From: Tepidiformaceae bacterium
Lineage (GTDB): Bacteria; Chloroflexota; Dehalococcoidia; Tepidiformales; Tepidiformaceae
Direction: 5' to 3'
DNA length: 64,000 bases
NCBI GenBank assembly: GCA_958295975.1
Contig: OY282446.1
Location: forward strand, 845,289-909,288
Part shown: positions 43,774 to 51,678 of the stretch, in pieces
Numbering within the stretch: position 1 is the first letter of the stretch
Layout: each line of letters starts with the position of its first letter
Notes under the pieces: model-generated
The model's input: the letters and a program-made list of their open reading frames with translations, nothing else
The model's database searches: none
Told to the model about the DNA's origin: nothing
Made by a program: the position numbers and the translations under genes

Positions 43774-45203
43774 GTTTCAAGATTTCGTTGACCTCGCAGG
43801 CAGAAGAGCAGGCGAGACGACACTTGCTGCAACACTTCAGTAGGGGTGATTATCAGGAGGAATTGTGCTTCGCTCTGTGGCGACCTTCTACTGGGCAAAG
43901 GAATCGTACTGGTTTGATCGACAGGATTATTTTGCCCGAAGCCGAAGAACGTGAGTTGCATGGCAATGCAAGTTTTCAGCCTAGCTATATGGCCCGATCC
44001 ATTGACTTGGCCTGTCAGGAAAAAAGTGGACTCGTGTTCATTCATAGTCATCCGGGAGAAGGGTGGCAAGGTCTTAGTGCCGATGATACAGTGGCGGAAC
44101 GAGATATCTTGGCCTATCCCGCTGGGACAACTGGGCTCCCGCTGGTCGGAATGACCATTGGAAGTGACGGCTACTGGAGTGCTCGTTTCTGGGAAAATCT
44201 GGGTAATGGTATGCATTATTCCCCTTGTGAGAAAATTTGCGTTGTTGGACCCAATAAATTGTCGATCTACTTTGATGATAAGATCTTTCCTCCTCCCGAT
44301 CATGCAGAGACATTGCAGCGTACTTTTGAAACCCTTGGTATCAAAAATCAACAAAATATTACCAGAATGAAAGTTGGTGTTGTTGGTCTTGGTAGTGTTG
44401 GCTCTATTGTTGGAGAGTCTCTGGCACGACTAGGGATCGAACAGATAGTCTTGATTGATAATGATGTTATCAAAAAAGTCAACCTTGATCGGAGTTTGCA
44501 TGCTTCTAAGTCGGATATTGGGAAATTGAAAGTCGAGGTTTCGAAGCGAGAAATTATGCATCACTCGACGGCAAAAAACCTAAAGGTGGATGCAATCCCT
44601 CTGTCTATCGCCAATATTTCTGCATATAAAGCAGCATTGGACTGTGATATTCTCTTTAGCTGTGTTGACAAACCAGTTGCGCGAGACGTGGTGAGTTATA
44701 TCGCTCATGCCCATCTTATCCCTGTTATTGATGGAGGTATTTCGGTTACTATTCACGAAAATCGATTCTATAACGCTCACTGGCGTGTCCACATTGCAGC
44801 TCCAGATGCTCAGTGTTTGCGCTGTAATCTTCAGTACGATACGAGTATGGTCAGTGCTGAATTGGACGGATCTCTGGAAGATCCCCTGTACATCTCCAAT
44901 GTTCCAGAAAATCAATTGGTGGGAAACCAGAATGTCTTTCCTTTCAGCTTGGGAATCGCCGGAATGCAGATTAACCGTATGCTCCAATATATTATGTCTG
45001 AGGAATGGTGGCCAGAACTTCATCAGCAAGACTATATTTTTGCACAAAGTATTTTGAAGACAATCGAAAGTACGTGTCGCTGTGAATTCCGTGCACGTCG
45101 AGCACGAGGAGATCTTGAATTTCCCCCCTATCTTGCACAAGAGATTCTTGTGTCTAAGTGGCAAGCATTTCGGAGAAAAATGTCATCCCTTTGGCCTATC
45201 TGA
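43770..45203 (+). CDS. JAMM deconjugase - E1 activating enzyme fusion
   Basis: This 477-residue protein starts with a JAB/MPN metallopeptidase domain (residues 1-150): a Glu in EELCFALW, then LVFIHSHPGEGW with His92 and His94, and LSADD giving S103 and D106. A ThiF/UBA-type E1 domain follows from residue 200: VGVVGLGSVGSIVGESLARLG nucleotide loop, LIDNDVIKKVNLDRS, GKLKVEV and CDILFSCVDK. Zinc pairs are Cys349/Cys352 and Cys436/Cys438. No cysteine lies between them, where a catalytic Cys normally sits. It should adenylate the UBL and also trim or remove it. Last gene of the operon. Confidence 0.88.
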   Translation: MSFKISLTSQAEEQARRHLLQHFSRGDYQEELCFALWRPSTGQRNRTGLIDRIILPEAEERELHGNASFQPSYMARSIDLACQEKSGLVFIHSHPGEGWQGLSADDTVAERDILAYPAGTTGLPLVGMTIGSDGYWSARFWENLGNGMHYSPCEKICVVGPNKLSIYFDDKIFPPPDHAETLQRTFETLGIKNQQNITRMKVGVVGLGSVGSIVGESLARLGIEQIVLIDNDVIKKVNLDRSLHASKSDIGKLKVEVSKREIMHHSTAKNLKVDAIPLSIANISAYKAALDCDILFSCVDKPVARDVVSYIAHAHLIPVIDGGISVTIHENRFYNAHWRVHIAAPDAQCLRCNLQYDTSMVSAELDGSLEDPLYISNVPENQLVGNQNVFPFSLGIAGMQINRMLQYIMSEEWWPELHQQDYIFAQSILKTIESTCRCEFRARRARGDLEFPPYLAQEILVSKWQAFRRKMSSLWPI

Positions 45204-45206
45204 TAA

Positions 45207-45242
45207 GAGGATACGATGATCGATATTCTCTGAACTTTTTTT
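45207..45242 (+). terminator. Intrinsic terminator of the ubiquitin-like operon
   Basis: A hairpin from GAGGATACGAT to ATATTCTC (45207-45230) begins 4 bases after the E1 stop and is followed by seven T. It is the clearest rho-independent terminator in the window. Confidence 0.65.
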
Positions 45243-45473
45243 CATTTCTGCTCCGTCTGGATGATTACGACAGTTCTTGGATAACACGCTGATGTAGCAA
45301 CGGAGCGCGCCTATGTCGCGCCCTAACGTCGTGCGCACGGCCTCGATCCGCGCCACTGCCACGCCGATGCCGTCGCCGACGGCCGAGCGCGGACGTGGTA
45401 CCAACCCGCGCTCACCGCCCGCGTTCCGGCAGAGCTGCGGTAGGGCGGGCGGCCCGCCCTGCGCCAGCCGCGC
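45243..45473. other. Non-coding gap at right edge of the AT-rich island
   Basis: Composition returns from AT-rich to GC-rich near 45300. I see no gene, tRNA or convincing attachment site here; reading frames across it are short or shadow-like. Confidence 0.4.
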
Positions 45474-45479
45474 TAGACT
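45474..45479 (+). promoter_or_regulatory. -10 element, leaderless promoter of the amidase gene
   Basis: TAGACT ends 6 bases before GTG 45486. Confidence 0.55.
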
Positions 45480-45485
45480 GGCGCG

Positions 45486-46882
45486 GTGACGGACGGCCTC
45501 GACTACGCGCCCGCGCACGAACTGGCGGCGCTGGTGCGCGCCCGCGAGCTCTCGCCCGTGGCGCTCATGGAGCGCTCGCTGGCGCGCATCGCGGCGCTCA
45601 ACCCCGCGCTCAACGCCTTCGTGGCCATCGACGCGGAGGCGGCGCTGCGCGAGGCGCGGGCGCTGGAGACGCGGCTGGCGCGGGGCGAGACGGCGGGGCC
45701 GCTGGCGGGGCTGCCGCTGGGCGTGAAGGACCTGGAGAACGCGGCGGGCTTCGTCACCACGAAGGGGTCGCGGCTGTACCGCGACAACCGCGTCGACTTC
45801 GACGACGCGCGGTGGCGCGGCTGAAGGCGGCGGGCGCGATCGTGGCGGGCAAGACGAACACGCCCGAGTTCGGCCACATCCCCTTCACCGACAACGACCT
45901 CTTCGGGCCGTCGCGCAATCCCTGGAACCGCGAACGCACGCCGGGCGGCTCGAGCGGCGGCTCGTCGGCGGCGCTGGCGGCGGGCATGGTGCCGCTGGCC
46001 ACGGCCACGGACGGGGGCGGCTCCATCCGCATCCCCGCCTGCCATACGGGGCTGTACGGGCTGAAGCCGTCGCAGGGGCGCGTGCCCATCGCGCCGCGGC
46101 CCCTGCCGCCCTGGCTGGCCGTGAGCTGCCACGGCCCCCTCACGCGCTGCGTGCGCGACGCCGCCCTCTACCTCGACGCGACGGCGGGGCCGCACGCGCG
46201 GGATCCGGAATCGCTGCCCCCGCCGGACCGCTCCTTCGCGGAGACGCTGGAGGAGCCGCTGCCGAGGCTTCGCATCGCCTTCAACGAGACGCTGGGCGTG
46301 ACGCGCGTGCGGGGCGACGTGCTGCGCGCGGCGCGCGCGGCGGCGGCGGCCTTCGCGGACATGGGCCACGAGGTGGAGGAGAACGCGGACGCCATCCCCG
46401 AGATGGGCGGCTGGTGGGCGCGCATCTCCGCCTTCCAGACGCTGGGGCTGGAGTGGGACAACTACCTCGCCCGCCGCGACGAATTCACGGAGCGGTACGC
46501 GCGCCAGCTGGACCGCGCGCTCGACGTGGGGCCGGAGGATTTCCGCGAGTTCCTGACGCGGCGCGGCCAGCTGGTGGCGTGGACGGCGCGGCTCTTCGGG
46601 GAGTACGACCTGCTGCTCACGCCCACGCTGCCGACGGACGCCTTTCCGGCGTCGGGCCCCATCCCGAGCGAGGTCGAGGGGGAGCGCGTGAACGGCATCG
46701 CCTTCACCTACCCGTTCAACTTCACGGGGCATCCGGCGGCCTCGGTTCCGGCGGGACTGACGGACGCGGGGCTGCCCTGCGGGCTGCAGATCGTGGGGCC
46801 GCGCCACGGCGACGCGCTGGTGCTGCGCGCCTCCCGCGCGTACGAACGGGCGCGCCCCTTCCCGCCGCTGCCGCGGCTGTGA
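45486..46882 (+). pseudogene. Amidase signature family enzyme, frameshifted
   Basis: This GatA-like amidase of about 465 residues contains the whole Ser-cisSer-Lys apparatus: Lys in GLPLGVKDLENAAGF, then TPGGSSGGSSAALAAG and TATDGGGSIRIPA. The frame from GTG 45486 hits a stop at 45824, while the rest continues one base over. One base is missing near 45805-45812 (DFDD then AVARLKAAGAIVAGK). The remaining frame is intact to 46882. It hydrolyses an amide, substrate unknown; a transamidosome role is unlikely because gatB is far away and no gatC is near. It is frameshifted or mis-sequenced. Confidence 0.82.
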
Positions 46883-47097
46883 GGAGAGCGCCGCGCGGGG
46901 GCGCGGCTGAGGGGCGAGGAGCGCGCGCCGCTTCGCGCCGCTGAGGGGAGAGTGGGGGCGGTATGCTGGGTGCCGGAGGGGCGATGTCGAAGATCGCGCG
47001 GCTGATCACGCCCGCGACGGTGGCGGGGCGGGCGGGATCGCCTGCCGGGGAGAACGAATCCGGCCAGAGCGACGCGCCAGCGGCAGGGGGAGGCGTG
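46883..47097. other. Gap with an orphan start region
   Basis: TATGCT (46961-46966) and a GGAGGGG site precede an ATG at 46984 (MSKIARLITPATVAGRAG). The frame then runs into antisense hicA sequence, so it looks like a gene start cut off by the hicBA duplication. Confidence is low. Confidence 0.3.
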
Positions 47098-47325
47098 CTA
47101 CCGCATGGCGAGGTAGTCGTCGCGGGAGAGGTCGATATCGCGCCGGACCTTAGTGATGAAGTTGGGGCCGATGTCACGCGGATGGTTGGGAACGCTCGTG
47201 CCGCGCCCGTCCGGGTGGCGGTAGGCAACATTGCTCCCCTTGCCCCGATCGGGGATCGCCTCAAAGCCCAGCTGGCGGAGGATGCGGTCGAGCTTGCGGA
47301 AGGTGGTGGGCGGGATGCGGCTCAT
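47098..47325 (-). CDS. hicA: HicA-type toxin, copy 1
   Basis: This 75-residue dsRBD-like mRNA interferase has the HicA pattern KLDRILRQLGFEAIPDRGKG and the catalytic His in SVPNHPRDIGP, ending SRDDYLAMR. ATG 47325 lies about 120 bases downstream of its hicB. It is about two-thirds identical by eye to the second copy at 47870. Confidence 0.9.
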   Translation of the reverse strand: MSRIPPTTFRKLDRILRQLGFEAIPDRGKGSNVAYRHPDGRGTSVPNHPRDIGPNFITKVRRDIDLSRDDYLAMR

Positions 47326-47446
47326 GACAGGACACCTCGATGTCAAAAGATTGGAGCGCCGTCTATCTGTATCGGTAGCCTGCGCGATCCTCGGATGGGC
47401 CGCGCTTAGGGTCAAGCCTCGCGGCCTGGGCGAGGATGCGTCCGGC

Positions 47447-47695
47447 TCACACGGTGACCTTGATCTGCTGCAGCCCGACGAAGCACGGGAGCTCGTCCTG
47501 CTCAATCATGCCGTTCTCGGCAAGCAGCTCGATCACCTCGCGCAGGTTCTCGCGGAGTTCGTCGAGGGTCGCGGCCTGGGTGTGCGCGCCGGGGACGCCC
47601 GGCACCGACCCGACGTAGCAACGCACGCACTCGTCCCACTCGACGTAGGCGGTAAGGGTCACTTCCTTGCTGGTGGAACGCTCGGCGACGGTCAT
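47447..47695 (-). CDS. hicB: HicB-type antitoxin, copy 1
   Basis: This 82-residue partial-RNase-H-fold antitoxin has the HicB signature YVEWDECVRCYVGSVPGVPG and HTQAATLDELRENLREVIEL. It lacks an obvious DNA-binding tail, so regulation may rely on the operator-like palindrome upstream. It precedes hicA on the minus strand. Confidence 0.9.
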   Translation of the reverse strand: MTVAERSTSKEVTLTAYVEWDECVRCYVGSVPGVPGAHTQAATLDELRENLREVIELLAENGMIEQDELPCFVGLQQIKVTV

Positions 47696-47855
47696 CGGAG
47701 TCTCCCCCCGCGGGCGGGCCAGCGGCGCGCCTCCTCCGGATATGCCGTGTCCACCTTAAGGGATGGGGTGGCGCAGCGTCACCGTGGGGAACGCGGAGCG
47801 GTATCGGGGCTTGGCGTTGCGGGGGCGCGGGGGGCGGGCCGTACGCTCGCGCGCG
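47675..47855. repeat. hic upstream repeat, copy 1
   Basis: This copy covers the first codons of hicB and its upstream region. It matches 48399-48578 with only a few mismatches and one single-base indel. It includes the palindrome CCTTAAGG (47754-47761), a candidate operator, and a TACGCT -10 pointing right that here has no gene to drive. Confidence 0.88.
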
Positions 47856-47869
47856 GCGGGGGAGGCGTG

Positions 47870-48097
47870 CTAGCGCATGGCGAGATAGTCGTCGCGGGAG
47901 ACGCCGATCTGTTTGAGGATGGAGCGGATGACTTTGGGGTTGATATCGCCTGGATGGTTGGGGATGGTGGTCGTGCGCCCATCGGGATGGCTGTAGAAGA
48001 CATGGCCACCCTTGCCACGACCGGGGATCGGCGCGAATCCCTGCTGGCGGAGGAAGCGGTCCACCTCGCGGAAGCGGGCGGGCGGGATACGGGCCAT
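47870..48097 (-). CDS. hicA: HicA-type toxin, copy 2
   Basis: This 75-residue protein has REVDRFLRQQGFAPIPGRGKG and catalytic TIPNHPGDINP, ending GVSRDDYLAMR, as in copy 1. The start is set at ATG 48097. It follows its own hicB by about 55 bases. Confidence 0.9.
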   Translation of the reverse strand: MARIPPARFREVDRFLRQQGFAPIPGRGKGGHVFYSHPDGRTTTIPNHPGDINPKVIRSILKQIGVSRDDYLAMR

Positions 48098-48152
48098 GAC
48101 AAAGACTCCAGAGAGGCCAGGATTCGCTGGAATCACATGTCAGGCAGGCGGT

Positions 48153-48419
48153 TCACACGGTGATTTCGAGCTGCTGCAGGCCGACGAAACAGGCGAGTTC
48201 GTCGGGCTCGATCTCGCCCGACTCCACGAGCAGCTCGAGCACGTCCCGCAGGTTCTCACGCATTTCGTCGAGCGTCGCGGCCTGGGTATGCGCGCCGGGG
48301 ATGCCGGGCACGCTGCCGAAGTAGAGCCGGCACTCCTCGTCCCACTCGATGTAGGCGGTGACGGTCAGCGTCCTGCGGTCGGGATGTTCGGCGGTGACGG
48401 AACGCTCGGCGACGGTCAT
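48153..48419 (-). CDS. hicB: HicB-type antitoxin, copy 2
   Basis: This 88-residue antitoxin has YIEWDEECRLYFGSVPGIPG and HTQAATLDEMRENLRDVLEL. Its first seven residues are identical to copy 1; the rest has diverged, including a six-residue insertion near residue 10. Confidence 0.9.
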   Translation of the reverse strand: MTVAERSVTAEHPDRRTLTVTAYIEWDEECRLYFGSVPGIPGAHTQAATLDEMRENLRDVLELLVESGEIEPDELACFVGLQQLEITV

Positions 48420-48578
48420 CGGAGTCTCCCCCCGCGGGCGGGCCAGCGGCGCGCCTCCTCCGGATATGCCGTGTCCACCTTAAGGGATGGGGCGGCGCAG
48501 CGTCACCGTGGGGAACGCGGAGCGGCGTCGGGGCTCAGCGTTGCGGGGGCGCGGGGGGCGGGCGTACGCTCGCGCGCG
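48399..48578. repeat. hic upstream repeat, copy 2
   Basis: Second copy of the repeat at 47675, offset by 724 bases. Here the rightward TACGCT box (48565-48570) drives the TPR-like gene at 48578, and the CCTTAAGG palindrome is at 48478-48485. The intergenic region is thus bidirectional. Confidence 0.88.
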
Positions 48579-48901
48579 TGGACGACGCCGCCCTGCGCCG
48601 CGAACTGGGCCTCAGCGAGGGGCTCGACCACCCCGGCGTGGCGGCCCTCCTCCACGCCCACCGCCTGCTGGCCGAGGGCAAGCCCGGGCTGGCCATGCAC
48701 GCGCTGGAGACGGAGCTGGCGGAGCCGGACGAGCCGCAGCCGATGGAGATCGGGGCCGCCGCCTTCGCCCTGCGCGGGCGCGCGCACGAGGCCCAGGGGC
48801 GCTTCTACCACGCGCGCATCGACTACGACCTCGCGCTCAAGATGAACCCGCGCCACGCCTTCGCCGCCGAGGCCATGCGCCGCATCGACCGATCGGGGTA
48901 G
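48578..48901 (+). CDS. Small TPR-like protein
   Basis: This 107-residue helical protein contains two tetratricopeptide-like hairpins, ALLHAHRLLAEGKPGLAMHAL and AAFALRGRAHEAQGRFYHAR with DLALKMNPRHAFA. GTG 48578 lies 7 bases after TACGCT, so it should be leaderless. Its promoter, but not its coding region, is part of the hic duplication. Confidence 0.72.
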   Translation: MDDAALRRELGLSEGLDHPGVAALLHAHRLLAEGKPGLAMHALETELAEPDEPQPMEIGAAAFALRGRAHEAQGRFYHARIDYDLALKMNPRHAFAAEAMRRIDRSG

Positions 48902-48904
48902 ACT
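48899..48904 (+). promoter_or_regulatory. -10 element upstream of the flavoenzyme gene
   Basis: TAGACT lies 9 bases before ATG 48914 and overlaps the stop codon of the TPR-like gene. Confidence 0.45.
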
Positions 48905-48913
48905 GGGCGCGTC

Positions 48914-50140
48914 ATGGTGCGGACCGAGATTCTCGAACGCAGCGAACGGCTGGCCGCCGAGGGGCCGCCGCTGGAGCGACTGCGGGCCCTGCGCGAGGCG
49001 CTGCTGGCGGCGGGCGACGAGGCCCAGCGGCTGCGCCACCTGCCCGCCTGGGCCTCCGACGAGATCGCCGACCAGGGGCTCTACCGCTTCGCCCTGCCGC
49101 GCGAGCTGGGGGGCGAGGACCTGCGCGCCGAGGGCCAGATCGAGATCGTGGAGGCGGCCTCCGCCATCGACGGCTCGGTGGGCTGGTGCCTGCACATCAA
49201 TTCCGAGATCAACAGCCTCATCCTGCGGCGCATGGCGCTGGAGTTCGCGCACGAGTACTACGACGACTGGCGCGTGCTCACCTGCGCGGGCGTGGGGCCC
49301 GGGCTGCAGGATGCGCGCGCGCGGCCCGTGGACGGCGGCTGGCGGCTCTGGTGCCAGGGGTCCTTCGGCAGCGGCTGCCACAACGCCACGTGGACGCTCG
49401 TGCACACGCACCACGTGGGCGTGCCCGCCGAGGGCGGCGGCTCCTCCGAGCGCGCCTTCCTGCTGCCGCGCGGCGATTTCGGGATCGTGGACACGTGGGA
49501 CGCGGCCGGGCTGCGCGGCAGCGGCAGCCACGACGTGAAGGTGGACGGCGCCTTCATCCCCGAACGGGCGACGCTGCCGATGGAGCTGTTCGGGCCGTGC
49601 GAGACGTTCGCCAACCCCACCTTCCGCAACCCCCTGCAGGCGCACTACAACAAGTCCGCCGTGGCCATGGGCATCTGCCGCGGGGCCATCGACGACCTGG
49701 CGGAGCTGGCGCGCACGAAGACGCCGTGGACGTCGGGCTCGCTGCTGGCGGACCAGCCGGAGCTGCAGTACCGCCTGGGCGAGGCGGAGGCCACGCTGCG
49801 CGCCGCCCGCGCCTTCCTGCTGGAGGCGCTGGCGGAACTGGAGGCGAACCTCGGCCCGCTGCCCGCCGACGGGGGCCGCGCGCGCCCCGACTGGCCCGTG
49901 CTGCGCCGCGCCTTCCTCGCCTGCGTGCACGCCGCCCAGGCCACCCGCCACGTGGTGGACGTCGCGCACAACACGGCGGGCACGACCGCCAGCCGCATGG
50001 ACCACCCGCTGGAGCGGCGGCTGCGGGACGCGCATCAGGCGGCGGCGCACGCGGCCATCAGCTGGCGGCACTACCGCAACCTGGGCAGCACCTGGCTGGG
50101 CCACGAGCCGGGGGCGCTGGCCCGCCTGTCGCGCGCCTGA
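48914..50140 (+). CDS. Acyl-CoA dehydrogenase-fold flavoprotein (HsaA-like monooxygenase or dehydrogenase)
   Basis: This 408-residue protein follows the acyl-CoA dehydrogenase fold: ELGGEDLRAEGQIEIVEAAS, SIDGSVGWCLHINSE-like segment, beta domain GWRLWCQGSFGSGCHNA and TWDAAGLRGSGSHDVKVDGAF. The GLRGSGSHD strand and the C-terminal ATRHVVDVAHNTAGTTAS fit the group D flavin monooxygenases of aromatic or steroid breakdown better than classical dehydrogenases. The catalytic Glu of dehydrogenases was not identified. The partner reductase is not seen. Confidence 0.8.
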   Translation: MVRTEILERSERLAAEGPPLERLRALREALLAAGDEAQRLRHLPAWASDEIADQGLYRFALPRELGGEDLRAEGQIEIVEAASAIDGSVGWCLHINSEINSLILRRMALEFAHEYYDDWRVLTCAGVGPGLQDARARPVDGGWRLWCQGSFGSGCHNATWTLVHTHHVGVPAEGGGSSERAFLLPRGDFGIVDTWDAAGLRGSGSHDVKVDGAFIPERATLPMELFGPCETFANPTFRNPLQAHYNKSAVAMGICRGAIDDLAELARTKTPWTSGSLLADQPELQYRLGEAEATLRAARAFLLEALAELEANLGPLPADGGRARPDWPVLRRAFLACVHAAQATRHVVDVAHNTAGTTASRMDHPLERRLRDAHQAAAHAAISWRHYRNLGSTWLGHEPGALARLSRA

Positions 50141-50146
50141 CGTCCG

Positions 50147-50152
50147 TACACT
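50147..50152 (+). promoter_or_regulatory. -10 element, leaderless promoter of gatB
   Basis: TACACT ends 6 bases before GTG 50159. Confidence 0.55.
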
Positions 50153-50158
50153 GCGCCC

Positions 50159-51643
50159 GTGACCGCGCCCGCCGAAAGCGAAACCGCCCTTGAGCCCGTC
50201 ATCGGGCTTGAGGTGCACGTGCAGCCCATCACGCGCGCCAAGATGTTCTGCGGCTGCAGCGCCGACTACGCCGGGGCCGAGCCCAACACGCACGTCTGCC
50301 CCGTCTGCCTGGGGCTGCCCGGCGTGCTGCCGGTGGTCAACGAGGAGGCCATCCGCCTGATCGTGCGCACGGGGCTGGCCCTCAACTGCGGGATCGCCGC
50401 CTTCTCCAAGTTCGACCGCAAGAACTACCCCTACCCCGACCTCATGAAGGGCTACCAGGTGAGCCAGTACGATCTGCCCCTCTGCAGCGGCGGCTGGCTG
50501 GAGGCGGAGGCGGAAGGCGAGCCCTTCCGCGCGGGCATCACGCGCGTGCACATGGAGGAGGACACGGCCCGCCTGCTGCATCGCACGGACGCCGCCACGG
50601 GCGAGGGCTACAGCCTCATCGACGTGAACCGCTCGGGCACGCCGCTCATGGAGATCGTGGGCGAACCCGACCTGCGCTCCCCCGAGCAGGCGCGCGCCTT
50701 CCTCGTGGAGCTGCGCGCCATCCTGCGGACCATCGAGGCCAGCCGCGCCAACATGGAGGAGGGGAACTTCCGCTGCGACGCCAACGTGAGCCTGCGCCCG
50801 CGCGGCGCGGAGGCGCTGGGCGTGAAGGTGGAGATCAAGAACATGAACAGCTTCCGCGCCGTGCACGAGGCCCTGCGCTTCGAGATCGGGCGGCAGACGG
50901 CCATCCTCGAGGGGGGCGGAACGATCAGGCAGGAGACGCGCGGCTGGGACCAGCAGCGGCGCGAAACCGCCGCCCAGCGCTCCAAGGAAGAGGCCGACGA
51001 CTACCGCTACTTCCCCGAGCCGGACCTGCCGCCGCTGGCGCCGGGGCGCGCCTTCGTGGAGGAGATCCGCGCGGGCCTGCCGGAGCTGCCCGCGGCACGC
51101 CGCCGCCGCTACCGCGCGCTCGGCCTCTCCGCCTTCGAGGCCGCCACGCTGGCGGAGGCGCGCGACCGCTCGGAGTTCGCCGACGCCGTGGCCGCGGCCC
51201 TGCCCTTCCCCCCCGCGCGCGCCGCCAAGCTGGCCGCCAACTGGACGCTGGGCGAGGCGGCGCGCTGGAGCAACGAGCACGACGGCGAACGCCTCGACCG
51301 CTTCCCCCTGACGCCCGCCGCCCTCGCCGAACTGATCGCGCTGGCCGAGGACGGGACCATCACCGGACAGGTCGCCGCGGGGGTGTTCGCGCGCATGGTG
51401 GAGGAGGGCGGGAGCGCCGCCGGGATCGTGGAGCGCGAGGGCCTCGCGCGGGTGGACGCGGGCGACGAGCTGGCCGCCGTGGTGCGCCGCGTCGTGGCCG
51501 AAAACGGGAAGGCCGCGGCCGACTACCGCGCGGGCAAGACCGCCGCCATCAAGCGGCTGCTGGGGGGCGTCATGCGCGAGACGCGGGGGCGCGCCGACCC
51601 GAACACGGCGCGCGAGCTGCTGGAGCGCGAATTGGGGGCGTGA
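50159..51643 (+). CDS. gatB: Asp/Glu-tRNA amidotransferase subunit B
   Basis: This 494-residue subunit of GatCAB selects mischarged Glu-tRNA(Gln) or Asp-tRNA(Asn) and phosphorylates it for amidation. Motifs are VIGLEVHVQPIT, the zinc-site CGCSAD and VCPVCLGLPGVLPV, FDRKNYPYPDLMKGYQVSQY, and the C-terminal YqeY-like tail. gatA and gatC are not adjacent. Confidence 0.96.
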   Translation: MTAPAESETALEPVIGLEVHVQPITRAKMFCGCSADYAGAEPNTHVCPVCLGLPGVLPVVNEEAIRLIVRTGLALNCGIAAFSKFDRKNYPYPDLMKGYQVSQYDLPLCSGGWLEAEAEGEPFRAGITRVHMEEDTARLLHRTDAATGEGYSLIDVNRSGTPLMEIVGEPDLRSPEQARAFLVELRAILRTIEASRANMEEGNFRCDANVSLRPRGAEALGVKVEIKNMNSFRAVHEALRFEIGRQTAILEGGGTIRQETRGWDQQRRETAAQRSKEEADDYRYFPEPDLPPLAPGRAFVEEIRAGLPELPAARRRRYRALGLSAFEAATLAEARDRSEFADAVAAALPFPPARAAKLAANWTLGEAARWSNEHDGERLDRFPLTPAALAELIALAEDGTITGQVAAGVFARMVEEGGSAAGIVEREGLARVDAGDELAAVVRRVVAENGKAAADYRAGKTAAIKRLLGGVMRETRGRADPNTARELLERELGA

Positions 51644-51662
51644 CCGCAGCGGCGTTTGCCGC

Positions 51663-51668
51663 TAGACT
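51663..51668 (+). promoter_or_regulatory. -10 element for yvcK
   Basis: TAGACT lies 10 bases before ATG 51679 and starts 19 bases after the gatB stop. It supports this start over the in-frame GTG at 51640. Confidence 0.45.
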
Positions 51669-51678
51669 GCCGAAGCGT

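Noticed and set aside
45243-45473. Possible attachment site or tRNA at the edge of the ubiquitin-like island
   Set aside because: I searched for a cloverleaf, a CCA-type end and a direct repeat matching the left edge and found none convincing.
47231-48163. 310-residue plus-strand frame across the hic genes
   Set aside because: It is antisense to two hicA and one hicB gene that have clear family signatures.
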